Origin: Neostapfia colusana
Taxonomy: Eukaryota; Streptophyta; Magnoliopsida; Poales; Poaceae
NCBI GenBank assembly: GCA_030760725.1
Contig: JASWHV010000008.1
Span: forward strand, 51,559,671 to 51,623,670
Length of the DNA: 64,000 bases
Direction of reading: 5' to 3'
The position numbers and the translations under genes are program-made. The first letter of the stretch is position 1. Every line of letters begins with the position of its first letter. Below are positions 35,201-45,942 of this stretch, one piece after another. The notes under the pieces were generated by a model. The model searched no databases, was not told the DNA's origin, and was given only the letters and a program-made list of their open reading frames with translations.

Positions 35201-36371
35201 GTGGAGTAGCGAGCAGAGAAAATGAACTTCATTTGTTCCCTGATATTTACTAAGCAGCTGAGGCCACGGATTGAACCGACTCCGAGGCAGTAGGCACACA
35301 AGCAGCTCGGTGGAGATGCATGCTTCTCGGTGTCAAGCGCACACAGAACAGGAGCTCGTTTGTTGACTCTGTGCCAATGACAGGTGGGTCCCACAAGCAG
35401 TCTCCCCCCACTCAGTGGCTCCCAAATTCACATTTCAAGTTTACAGAAAATTCCACGAACTGAATTTGATTACCGTGAAGTTAACCTTCGTTGTGTTCAG
35501 TTCAAATTTTAAATTCCGTGGTGTCGGTTCATTTCCTGTACGGGGGAAATAATGCTCGGGGTTGCTGTTTTTGTGAGCAAAAGGTCACACCGGGAGCTAC
35601 TCAATCCCACGAGCTGATCGCCAGTGCGATGAAACAACGAGGAGGTGTCCTCCGCTTGCAGCTCAGTTGGTGAGTGAGAGGATCATGCCGTGGGGTCTTG
35701 AAGCCACGAGCAAGTCGCTAGCTCGATGCAAGAAGCTGGAGGTGGTTGCCCTCGTTGGCGCTCAGAGGAGGCTCGGGTGGTGTTCGACACTGAACAGAGG
35801 AAGTCTTCGGGAGCAAGTTAAAGTGGCCCAATGACATGTGGGATCTACCCCCTTTACTCCTCTTCTTATTCTTCAAATGTTTCCAAAAGGTCTTCATTCA
35901 TGTAAATCCCCTCAATCTGATATTTCGGGGGTTTAAATGTGGACTGAAGTTTGAATAAACCAAATTCAGTGTGAAGTTCACTTTCAACTTTGAATTCGGC
36001 TCACATTTGGAAATGGTCATATTTGACTCCTTTTTAGTCCACCCTAAAATCAGGATGTGGCCACCATGAATTTCCTCGAATTTAACGATGTGAGGATACC
36101 TGTGTGCTCCAAATTTTTGCAGCAACTTGAGGGGAACAATTGAGTTCAAAATCTGAAGTTAAACTCCCCCTTACATGTGAGAACTTTACACATGGTGTTT
36201 AATTCAACCTTGCCCAAATACCTTCAAATGAATGTGAGAGCTCGTTTGGTTGGACACCCATGTGCATCATCGCGTGTACAAAATTTTTTTTTAAGTCCCA
36301 TTTTCATGCATTCCAACACAAATGGGAATCAACATTCACTTTATTGACTTTGCATTTTTGGGACTTTTACA
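32228..36371 (-). repeat. Element B solo-LTR-like element, second part
   Basis: Continues the unit begun at 11172 and ends GGGACTTTTACA at 36371, followed by tcgag. With element C removed it is about 4.45 kb, with TG..CA ends and no gag, pol, primer site or second LTR. A solo LTR from recombination is the simplest reading. It has the same internal order of features as the C LTR (stem-loop near one end, GC-rich middle at about 34480-35400), pointing to a related chromovirus family. Short chance frames only. Confidence 0.72.
32287..32302 (-). promoter_or_regulatory. LTR stem-loop, element B
   Basis: TGAGC-acgaag-GCTCA. It is followed by agcaag as in element C, and lies about 375 nt from the LTR 3' end once element C is removed. 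Both sides of the stem differ from the A and C versions yet still pair. Confidence 0.5.
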
Positions 36372-36376
36372 TCGAG

Positions 36377-36621
36377 TAGGGTCGCATCCACACCCAAGGT
36401 GTTACCGTGGAACCATGTACGAGGAGGAGCTAGTCGTCCATGTGTTTATGTTGCTACTCATCCTTATGTTAGTTCTTATGATTGTTGTACTAAAGTGTAT
36501 GCCGCTGTAACAAAGCTCTGTATGGTTGTGGTTCCACTTGTGTAGTAATATTATGTATCAAACTCTATTTCTAGCATAGTATTACATGTTTAGTTCCGAT
36601 CTTATTGGTCATAACACTTCG
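36377..36621 (+). repeat. Element A 3' LTR, terminal part
   Basis: Resumes tagggtcgcatccacaccc, matching the 5' LTR from 2988 to 3225, and ends just before target duplication gattg (36622-36626). Confidence 0.87.
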
Positions 36622-36626
36622 GATTG

Positions 36627-38063
36627 TCATCGACGTTGGCTACCCACGAATCACATGTTCAGACAACAGAGAAATGCCTTCAGAAAAACACCGTTGCCAC
36701 AAAAGAAACATCGCAATGTTTGAACGGATCAGAGATATGTGCCATGTTGGACAAGCTAGTGCCAGATGAAAATCGTCCTGGATATTTTGTTGGTTACGAA
36801 GAGGACCACAATTGGACTCGTGTATGTGTATTATGGAAACTATCGTATGTCAAGTCCTTAATTCTAATGCATAACACTGATGTCATGCACTAGGAGCGTA
36901 ATATGAGCGAATGCATCATAAGTACATGCTTGGATGTGATGGGCGAAATAAAAGACAATATTAAGGCTCGAAAAGATTTGGCAGAAGTTTGTAATCGCCC
37001 AAGTCTTGAGCTCTCTGAAACCAGTGGCAAACCACGCGCTACTTTCTGTCTTAGACCTAAAGAAAAGAAAGACGTCTCGCGGTGGTTCAAAATTTTGAAA
37101 TTCCCAGATGGTTATGCTGCTAGCCTGAGAAGAGTTATGAATGTGAAATCGGAAAAGCTCACTGGGTTGAAAAGTCATGATTATTACATAATCATGGAAA
37201 GACTTTTGCCAGTTATGTTTCGGGGCTACCTTGACGATGCAGTATGGAATGTGTTAGCTGCTATTTTTATAGACAACTTTGTGCTAAAGAAATAACAAAA
37301 GAGATGTTGGATAAGTTGGAAAAGAAGATACCAGTTTTGGTATGTAAGATTGAAAAAGTTTTCCATTCAGGGTTCTTCAACTTAATGCAACACCTCCTAA
37401 TCCATCTTCCATATGAAGCTAAAGTGGGTGGCCCTGTTCAATATAGGTGGATGTACCATATTGAAAGAGCACTCAGGCGTCTTAAACCAATGGTTCACAA
37501 TAGAGCAAGGGTTGAAGGATGCATCATTGAAGCATTTACATTTCAAGAGATATGTTACTTCTCAAGTGTTTACTTTACAGAGGAACACAATGTTAATGCT
37601 CCTACTTTACGTTACAATGTCAATGAAGCACCACCTTGTAGCGACCTCTCCATATTTCAAAAGAGAGGCACCACCATTTGGTAGTAGCATGAGCTAAGAT
37701 ACCACAACAGAAGAAAAGACGACTGCTTTGCTCTATATGTACGCTAATATGGATGGGATGGACAAATATTTTCTGTAAGTTTGTTCACCATCTATACTAA
37801 TTATTACTAGTTTGCCATACATATATTCTAATCGTTATTTTTCATTATATATACAGTGAGTTTGATGACCAAAATTAGAAATCTAAGAATCAACCTACGA
37901 GCAAGCAAGTAGAAACGATGCGACATTATGGACTAAATGGAGGGCCTAACTTTTAATCTTGGTTTAGAGATCATGTAATGTTTTCTTGTCTTTATTATCA
38001 TATGACTTACGAGTATTGCACGATATAGTCTTCTAACGCCTATATTTTGGACAGTGCAAAAAA
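36627..38063 (+). pseudogene. CACTA TNP2 transposase, middle part (end of Transposase_21, DUF4218)
   Basis: Continues directly from 1920: the codon split by element A completes FDCHRRWLPTNH. A frameshift at about 36680 is followed by ICAMLDKLVPDENRPGYFVGY. TAG at 36891-36893 replaces the Gln of MHQERN. The DUF4218 region follows (MERLLPVMFRGYLDD, IPVLVCKIEKVF, FFNLMQHLLIHLPYEAKVGGPVQYRWMYHIERALRRLK). A frameshift at about 37270 lies between VLAAIF and YRQLCAKEITKEML. From 37690 to 38063 the frame is decayed by several stops (EFDD..., WFRDH). Interrupted by element E at 38064. Confidence 0.85.
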
Positions 38064-38068
38064 GATGC

Positions 38069-39163
38069 TGTCGATACCTGAGATATGGGGTACCCCCGCG
38101 CATAGGGTAAAATGCCTAAGGAACTCGCCCTTCTCCGCAGGGAGAGCTCCAAAGGCGCCACGCGTCCGGCGGGGCCGGACCTCCCTCTCCTCAGAGGAGA
38201 GCTCCGGGCCCGTCACGTGGCATACAGAAGCCGGACCTCCCCCTCCGCGGGAGAGAGGTCCGAAGGCGCCACGCGTCCAGCGGGGCCGGACCTCCCTCTC
38301 CTCAGAGGAGAGCTCCGGGCCCGCCACGTGGCCGACAGAAGCCGAGCCTCCCCCTCCGCGGGGAGAGGTCCGGAGGCTCCACGTGCCCCGCGGGGCTGAC
38401 CCTCCTCTCCTGTGAGAAGGGCTCCGGGGCCGCCACGTGGCAGCAGAGCGGCGCTGCTTTCCCCGAGCGGTAGGCAGCGGGCGTAAAGACACCCCATACC
38501 TTGCCCGTACAAGGTATTCAAGGCCCGCGTCTTCCCGAGACGCGGAGACGCGGAGCACGCGTCTGTCAGGTGCCGTTGCGCCCAGTCGCATCACAGACTG
38601 GCGCGCGGTGTCAGAACCTGCCAGCCAATAAACACCGCGACAAGACACCCCATGCCGCCTGCGCCATCATCAACCACTACGGCTAGCATGCGGCATGGGC
38701 AGGGCGGCAAGATGAAGACTCAGAAGCCTTCGACTAGGGGCAACTACCGGCATAACTGCAGATACGGTAGATAATAGACAATCTTCTAGGGACCACCTGT
38801 TGGGTCCCGGCTCCCCTTGTAAGCCGCCCGAGTCTTGGACTATAAAAGGCTCGGGTAGGCGTCGATAGCAAGGGTTTGCACTTTGCAACTCGTACGCTAG
38901 CCATACACTCTCAAGCTGTAACTCGCCCCCGAGCTCAGGCCTCCGGTCCTGAGCAGCAAGCAATACAGCGAGCTCCATAGCTCGTCGTGGACGTAGGGTT
39001 TTACGCTCCGGCGGCCTGAACCACGTAAAACTCGCCGTGTCAAGCTCTTACTAACTCGTCCATCTGCGCAAGCTCTCCGCTAGAGACTAGCCCCACCGAA
39101 AAAAGAACCTCCGCGGGCTGCCCTGTGCAGGCCCGGGGGAAGTGTCGACTGAACACTTCGACA
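38069..39163 (+). repeat. Element E 5' LTR
   Basis: TGTCGATACC...CTTCGACA. Six G-box modules on the opposite strand (about 38140-38450), TATA box 38841-38848, terminal hairpin 39139-39159. Confidence 0.92.
38841..38848 (+). promoter_or_regulatory. TATA box, element E 5' LTR
   Basis: tataaaag followed by gctcggg, identical to the other three D/E LTRs. It drives gag in the expected sense. Confidence 0.72.
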
Positions 39164-39183
39164 TTTGGCGCGCCAGGTAGGGG
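39164..39183 (+). other. Element E primer-binding site
   Basis: TTTGGCGCGCCAGGTAGGGG immediately after the LTR end, as in element D. Confidence 0.68.
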
Positions 39184-39221
39184 GGCTTTTCTCCTAGCGC
39201 GACGAGTTTCCGCCGGCGAAG

Positions 39222-40969
39222 ATGACCAAGCTTCCTTCAGCGGCAAACTCTCCCCCTCCGCATTCACGGCGAACCGTGACCACTGGGGAGTACATGTCGA
39301 CACACTCAGGACGGAGTGTGTCGGCACAAGCTGGTAGCCAGCAGCCGACTCCGGCAACGCCGACTCCGGCTATGCAGGCCCCGACCAGTGTGAGATCTTC
39401 TGCGGCGCTGAGCGTACACCATGGAGGTGCGCTAGCTGAAGCAAGAGCGCTGCTGCGCAACCCACCTACGGGGGATGCGCCCCATTCAGCGACCCAGCAA
39501 TGGGTCCGCGAGGTGGACCGCCTCGTCGTCGCCGCCGCGAACCCTCGGTTTCGGCGAGGACGGCGCCCAGGACAACCGGCTGTGTCGCTGACGCGCACAC
39601 CCACGGTTGACGGGCTAACGGCGGATTCAAGCTCCTCCAGGCTCCTGTCGACAGACCTGCGAAGGGAACTGGAACGGTGCCACTTGGGCCAGGACGCCTG
39701 GGTGTACCTGGAGCGACGCCGAGAAAGGCGTCACAACCATGAGGCTGGCGACAGCATGTCGTTGGCCTCGACACAACCTGAAGGGCAGGTCTTCGCCCCG
39801 CGAGCCCTGCCTCAGGCATATGCTGCGCAGCATATGCCACAACCATATGCGCCGCAAGCAGCGGCCCCGGTCTATGGTGCAGCCTTGCCCATGCCGGGAT
39901 ACGCGGTGCCAAGTGCGAACCAAGCGTTCGCACCGCCAATACCTACAGCAGCAGAAGCAGGATGTGCAGCTCTTGCACCCCACCTTCGCTTCGCGAGGTG
40001 GCCACGCATGTTTCGCCCGCACCTGCCCGAGAAGTACGACGGCAGCGTCAACCCGGCGGAGTTCCTCCAGATCTACTCCACCGCCGTACTTGCCGCAGGA
40101 GGGGACGAGGCTGTCATGGCCAACTACTTCCCCGTCGCCTTGACCGGCCCAGCTCGGTCTTGGCTCATGAATCTACCTCAGGGGTCCATAACCTCCTGGG
40201 GAGAGCTCTGCCGGCAGTTCATCGCCAACTTCGGCAGCTCCTACACCCGTCCTGGCACGGAGCTCGACCTCCACGCCGTCAAGCAACAACTTGGGGAGTC
40301 GCTGCGCTCTTTCATCCAGCGGTTCTCTCACGTACGCAACACCATCCCACATATCCAAAGTGCCTCTGTGGTGGTGGCGTTCCGACAGGGTGTTCGGGAC
40401 GAGAAAATGCTTGAGAAGCTCGCGACCAGAGAGGTCTGCGACGTCTCGGAGCTCTTCAGCCTGGCGGACAAGTGCGCCAGAGCAGCTGAAGGGCGGAACT
40501 GGCACGCTCTGCCGACCTCCGAGTCAGGAGGACAGCCCGGGTCCGGTGCTGCTGCCTATGGGGGTGGCAAGAAGGCCAAGAACCGGGGGAGTGGCAAGAT
40601 AAAGTCACCATTCACGGTCCCCGTCGCCGCAGCTGCGACGACTAGTGGAGCTTGGGGGCCACGCCCCGACAAAGGCAGCGGCAATCACCGGTCCCAGACA
40701 GTGACCAGGGCGGGCTATGCCCCGTGCATGGCACCGGCAACCATACTGCTGCCGAGTGCTGGGAGATCCAGAGGCTTGCAGAGCGCTTCCGCAAAGGAAG
40801 ACAGCAGAGGGCTGAAGCACCGCCCTACCCTCAGAGGGATAGCAAACAGAAGGTCGATGCCCCAGTCACCGCTGCCCATCAGGTGGGGTTCTAGGAGCCT
40901 CACCGTGTCATAAAGACAATGCATGACGGTGAGGACTCCAGTTCCGACGGTGACAGGCCAGGGCGTTAG
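39222..40969 (+). pseudogene. gag: Element E gag (frameshift and amber stop near C terminus)
   Basis: ATG 39222 opens MTKLPSAANSPPP, the ancestral start for the family. The frame is open through the Ala/Pro-rich region, the gag core (RMFRPHLPEKYDGSVNPAEFLQ, LTGPARSWLMNLPQ, FRQGVRDEKMLEKLA) and the Lys-rich segment. A one-base loss at about 40672 relative to element D shifts the C terminus; the frame at 40652-40894 carries the CX2HX4HX4C knuckle (CPVHGTGNHTAAEC). There TAG at 40892-40894 replaces the Gln found in element D. Capsid and RNA-packaging protein of a non-autonomous element; this copy would make a product without knuckle. Confidence 0.87.
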
Positions 40970-42772
40970 CCAACTGCGGCGCGCCTCCGTGCCTCGAACA
41001 TACCTCTCGGGAGCCGCCTAAGGTCTGTCAACCCCTTGAAGGCCTCGCCACAAGGGGAAGACGCCTTAGGTCATCCAAGACGAGCCCGGGCCTACCTACC
41101 CCTTGAAGGCCTTAGCCAGCAGGGGAGAACTCCCCGGGGGCCCCCAGGAGAAGCCGCGCAGGACCTGATCCAGCGCGAAGATAACAACCTCGTCAACAAG
41201 ACTCGGCTGCAGGGAACACCCCACAACGCGCGGTCTCGGCTAATGCTCTAAGCACTACCGCCAAAGAACCAAACGCGTCGGGGCCTGCAGGAGGGCAACC
41301 TGGTGTAGCGGCACGCTCTATTCCAAGAAGGACCCATAAGCTCTCCCCCAGCAGGGAAGGTCCCTTCCGAATCATGAAAGCTGCCGCCCCAAGTACACAT
41401 GCCTTCCAACCGAGAGTGGGATCCATTCCCAAAAATCCTTGCCATGAAGCAACACTGTAAGTCCTACTTCCTGAGCATCAGTAGAACAGGGTTATTCCCT
41501 TCTGTAATGGATCCCATAGAATTTAGGAACCGAGCTTGGGGCAGCTAAGTCTCAAGGGATGGTACAGGACTACGTCCAGTTTAGCCTGGTTCCGACCCTA
41601 AGCGCGTAGAGTCTTGCTTCCCTTGTAGACAAGGCGGAACATTGCCTCCATGTATAGCTAGAATTCCATCTATGGGAACGAATACAGAGACCTGCTCTAC
41701 TTAGCTCTCTCTCATGCGCTCATTTAAATTATGCATTAATTTTTATGATCGCACTATCTCTGTATGTTCATCGTACATCTAGCTCCCCCTCTCCTGCGCT
41801 CATCCATAGTCGGCATTCGCTATCCTACAGAAGGCGGTTGCGCTTGAGGCACCTGCCGATGGCCGAGTGAGTCTCTCGGGCCTCCCCCAGTCAGGTGTTG
41901 CGGTGCCAGTTGGTTACCTCCAGGAAAGGCCTGCGTTGTGCATGGGGGGTCCAGGGTGCGTATCCTGCTTAGCCCGCCCTGAGCCCAAAGCATGCGCATC
42001 CTGCCCTCCGGAGGTACAGGGGAGTACAACCGCTTTGCCTGGTCATGAACCCAAAGCACGTGCACTCTGCTTCCCCAGCGCATGGCCCGGTACTAGGGAT
42101 CGGACGGCCGTACCCGGACCTCGGAGGGAGCCGGAGCTCCGGCGCCTCGTGCACAGAATTGCCCAAGCCCCGTATAGCGAATCAGGATCGTAAGACGGAT
42201 AAGACTAGGAGACGGGAGGGGAGGACCCCCCGAGGAGAATTACGTTTCCTCTGCCTGTGTGCAGGACCTCCAGGTTACGGCAACAGGGACTGCATGAAGC
42301 AAGGGGAAAGGAGACACCAACTACTCCAGCCTAGGACTGGAAGGACCGGGACCTGCCCCTCCAGCAGGGGCGGGACCCGAGGGCCCCACGTGTCTAGCAG
42401 GCCCAGAACTCTCACCTCCCTTGAGGAGGGCTCCGGGCTCACCACGTGGCGGGCAGAAACCGGACCTCCCCCCCGGTGGGAGGGCTCCGAAAGCCCTACG
42501 TGTCCAGCATGGCCGGAGCTCCAGCCTCTTAAGGAGGGGCTCCGGACCCGCCACGTGGCAGGCAGACTTGGAGCTCCCCATGGGGCGAGATCCGGAGACC
42601 CCCGGGGGCCCCTAACACGGTTAGGTCCCGGGGAAGGTGTCTATGCGGAGCTCCGAGATTGGAGATGGCCTCTGAGTACCTTGCGGAGCTAAGGACTCAG
42701 GCAAAGCCAAGAAGGAGAGAAAAAGCATCACAGACACAGATATCTGAAAGAGTCGAACTAAGGACCTCCCGG
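40970..42772. other. Element E internal non-coding region
   Basis: Counterpart of 21731-23568 in element D, reversed. Contains the AT-rich island (41720-41790) and an internal G-box array (42380-42580). No pol. Confidence 0.7.
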
Positions 42773-44359
42773 CTACCGCCGGAACCTTGCGGCTACAAGG
42801 GCGGCCACATCTTCGACTTCTGCCCTGGCAGCTTGCTCCCGCTCTGCGGCTGGGCCCTCTCTCGCTGGTTCTAGCGAAAAAGAGGGGTCGCGGCTCTTAA
42901 AGCATGCCAGCACATGAGCCGAGGCCCTCACCGGACTGAAGCCAAGAGGGATCAGGGCGGACCCCGCTCGATCCACGAAGCTTGAGACCGCAAGAGCCTC
43001 GGAGGACCGCAAGGCTGACAGCTCCTCCACCTCGCGGCGGGCCGCCTGCAGAGCCTCCAGGTTCCTCTCGGAGAATTCCTTCTCCTTGGCCGCCAGGGAG
43101 CTCTCCCGAAGGCGGAGAGTCTTGGCGAGCCGCTCCAACTCAGCGGCCTTGAAGTCGGCGGTCAACTCCCGGTCCAAGACCGCCCGGCGATCACGGGAGA
43201 CCTATTCCTCCCTCAAGTCGAGGTCTGCCTTCAGGATCTCCAGCTCCTCGATCCGAGCTCGAAGGTCATCCTCGCCCGCCGCCAGCTGCGCGGCGACCCT
43301 CTCCGCCTCAGCTGCCATGGAACGCTCCCGTTCCTCAACGGCGAGTTCACGGCGCTCCAACCGCTGCCGCATCTCCACAGCAGCAGAGAGGCTCTCTTCG
43401 GCCCGGGCGTGTGCCTCCAGAGCCTCCCTGTTGATCCGCCGCGATTGGGTGTCCATGCGGTCAACAACCCGCTTCATCCGGTCGAGGAGCACTTCCCTGA
43501 AGTCGAGCAGCTCCCGCCTGGATTCGAGCTCGCTCTTAACCTTCGCGGTCCTCTCCCGCAAAAGGTTCCCCTAGGTGAGGAGGTGATCTCGTTCAACCGT
43601 ATACTCCTCCCGCTCGCGACCTAGTGCAGCCAAGACCTGCCGAACGCTCGTCTCGGCAAGCGCGAAGGCATCCGCCAGGGGCAATGGAGCGACAGAGGCT
43701 GGGGCAGTCCCCCCGACCTCCTCCATTACCTCATCCTCAACAGGAGTCGACGTGCCAACAACCGAGACGAGACGCCGATCAGGAGAAATTGGCTCCGAGG
43801 CCCCGGCAGCCGGGCCAGCCGGGCTCTCTTCAGCTTCTGGCTCCTTGATCTGAGGAGAAGGGCGAGCCGGGGAAGGCGGTGCTGGAGAAAAGGCCGGGCC
43901 GCCTAGTGCAGGGTCGACCTGCGCTAGCTTGGGGGCCGCGGTGGCCGTCTCAGCAGGAAGAGACGACGACGCCGCGGAGTCCGGGCACACCGGAACAGGA
44001 GAAGTTCGCGCTGGCCTGGGGGCCGCGGCAGTTGCCCTTGGCTCCGAGCGCAGCGGCACAGATTCCCCGCAAGTCGGGGAAGGCCGGGAAGCGCGGACAC
44101 TCCAGCGGGCTCTGGACCCTGACTTCCGAGCCGGGGTAGGACTCCCAGAGCCCGCTATCGCCACTGACGGCCGCTCCGCAGTCGCTTGAACTGGCGGAAC
44201 AGGGGGCGCCCCGGAATCTTCCCCCAGCGCATCAGCCCGGGGCCTCTTCGAGTCGCCACCGGAGGGAGTGTCAGGCACCCCAGAATCCCGACTTGGCATA
44301 GACGCCGCTGCTGGAGGAGATCGAGCGCGCTTCTTCTCTGGTGGCGGGTTGGAAGCCAT
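42773..44359 (-). pseudogene. Element E antisense coiled-coil frame (amber stops, in-frame deletion)
   Basis: Same frame as the element D antisense ORF, from ATG at 44357-44359 (MASNPPPEKKRARSPP), with no frameshift. It is stopped by TAG at 43571-43573, where element D has Trp, and by TAG at 43202-43204, where element D has Gln. About 44 residues present in element D, between GFSPVRA and HVLACFKSRD, are missing. The coiled-coil heptads (ELESRRELLDF, LERRELAVEERERS, EELEILKADLDLREE) are conserved. Lesions in D and E do not overlap, so both derive from an intact protein. Function unknown; antisense accessory frame of the family. Confidence 0.72.
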
Positions 44360-44850
44360 GGCAAGGGAGAACTCAAGGGCAAGAGAGCAAAAGCACAAGA
44401 GTCCGAGAAGAAACGCAGAGAAGTGCGAAGGGAAGCTGCAATGTGGGTAAGACCCCCTCTAAAAACTTCCCGGGTGCAATTCCAAGCGATTCGGAACTCT
44501 TCGAATACCCCGCACCGGCAACCGCTTCGGTTCCTAGACCGAGTGCCGATGACGGGTGGGCCCAAGCCGCTTAACTGAAGCGGTGGGGGCAAGGAGTCAG
44601 TCTCCTGAGAAGATGAGCCGGCAAGGCACTTCGGCGGTTCCCGAAGAAAGCGCCGCAACGTGCAGAAGTGGCAGTCTTGGGAATCACCGCAGTAAAAGCA
44701 ACCATCAAGTGAGCGCACGCTCCCACGATCCCGCGGCCGTTCGTGCTCCGGCAGCGGTCAATTCGGGACTTAGAGAAAGTGCGTGGATCGAAGGAGACAG
44801 AGGTCCCATCTCGGGCTCGCTATCTCCCCCGAGATGGGCCCGGGGGCCAC
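44360..44850. other. Element E leader of antisense frame and polypurine tract
   Basis: Counterpart of 19508-19998. GGGCCCGGGGGCCAC ends at 44850 against the 3' LTR and is the likely polypurine tract. Confidence 0.6.
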
Positions 44851-45937
44851 TGTCGGTACCTTAGATATGGGGTACCCCCGCGCGCAGGGTAAAATGCCTA
44901 AGGAACTCGCCCTTCTCCGCAGGGAGAGCTTCGAAGGCGCCACGCGTCTCGCGGAGCCGGACCTCCCTCTCCTCAGAGGAGAGCTCCGGGCCCGTCACGT
45001 GGCATACAGAAGCCGGACCTCCCCCTCCGCGGGAGAGAGGTCCGAAGGCGCCACGCGTCCAGCGGGGCCGGACCTCCCTCTCCTCAGAGGAGAGCTCCGG
45101 GCCCGCCACGTGGCCGATAGAAGCCGAGCCTCCCCCTCCACGGGGAGAGGTCCAGAGGCTCCACGTGCCCCGCGGGGCTGACCCTCCTCTCCTCTGAGAA
45201 GGGCTCCGGGCCCGCCACCTGGCAGCAGAGCGGCGCTACTTTCCCTGAGCGGTAGGCAGCGGGCGTAAAGACACCCCATACCTTGCCCGTACAAGGTATT
45301 CAAGGCCCGCGTCTTCCCGAGACGCGGAGCACGCGTCTGTCAGGTGCCGTTGCGCCCAGTCGCATCACAGACTGGCGCGCGGTGTCAGAACCTGCCAGCC
45401 AATAAACACCGCGACAAGACACCCCATGCCGCCTGCGCCGTCATCAACCACTACGGCTAGCATGCGGCATGGGCAGGGCGGCAAGATGAAGACTCAGAAG
45501 CCTTCGACCAGGGGCAACTACCGGCATAACTGCAGATACGGTTGATAATAGACAATCTTCCCGTGACCACTTGTCGGGTCCCGGCTCCCCTTGTAAGCCG
45601 CCCGAGTCTTGGGCTATAAAAGGCTCGGGTAGGCGTCGATAGCAAGGGTTCGCACTTTGCAACTCGTACGCTATCCATACACTCTCAAGCTGTAACTCGC
45701 CCCCGAGCTCAGGCCTACGGTCCTGAGCAGCAAGCAATACAGCGAGCTCCATAGCTCGCCGTGGACGTAGGGTTTTACGCTCCGGCGGCCTGAACCACGT
45801 AAAACTCGCCGTGTCAAGCTCTTACTAACTCGTCCATCTGTGCAAGCTCTCCGCTAGAGACTTGCCCCACCGAGAAAAGAACCTCCGCGGGCTGCCCTGT
45901 GCAGGCCCGGGGGAAGTGTCGACTGAACACTTCGACA
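44851..45937 (+). repeat. Element E 3' LTR
   Basis: TGTCGGTACC...CTTCGACA, partner of 38069-39163. TATA box 45615-45622. G-box modules at about 44925-45230. Confidence 0.92.
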
Positions 45938-45942
45938 GATGC

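Larger units (their letters stand above)
1921..36621 (+). mobile_element. Element A: Ty3/gypsy chromovirus (Tekay/Del-like), plus strand
   Basis: Full LTR retrotransposon inserted in the CACTA TNP2 gene. Target duplication gattg at 1916-1920 and 36622-36626. 5' LTR 1921-3225, methionine-type primer site 3228-3240, pre-gag frame 3383-3895, decayed gag-pol 4474-9029, polypurine tract ending 9067, 3' LTR 9068-11171 plus 36377-36621. The 3' LTR is split by element B. The pol order (protease, RT, RNase H, integrase, C-terminal chromodomain-like tail) places it in the chromoviruses. Old and defective: many stops, frameshifts, a changed RT active site and a 5' LTR without its promoter segment. LTR ends are not canonical TG..CA at the 3' side (..ctttA / ..cttcG). 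Confidence 0.9.
38069..45937 (+). mobile_element. Element E: second copy of gag-only D family, plus strand
   Basis: 7,869 bp, target duplication gatgc (38064-38068 and 45938-45942), inserted in the 3' half of the CACTA TNP2 gene. LTRs 38069-39163 and 44851-45937 differ by roughly two dozen bases plus an 8-bp duplication in the left LTR (near 38540), so it is of similar age to element D. Primer site 39164, gag 39222-40969, internal region, antisense frame 42773-44359, polypurine tract 44838-44850. No pol. Confidence 0.92.

Noticed and set aside
34790..35400. GC-rich frames in element B as a possible captured host exon
   Set aside because: Related long LTRs (C) have a similar GC-rich middle segment; no splice sites or protein similarity recognised.
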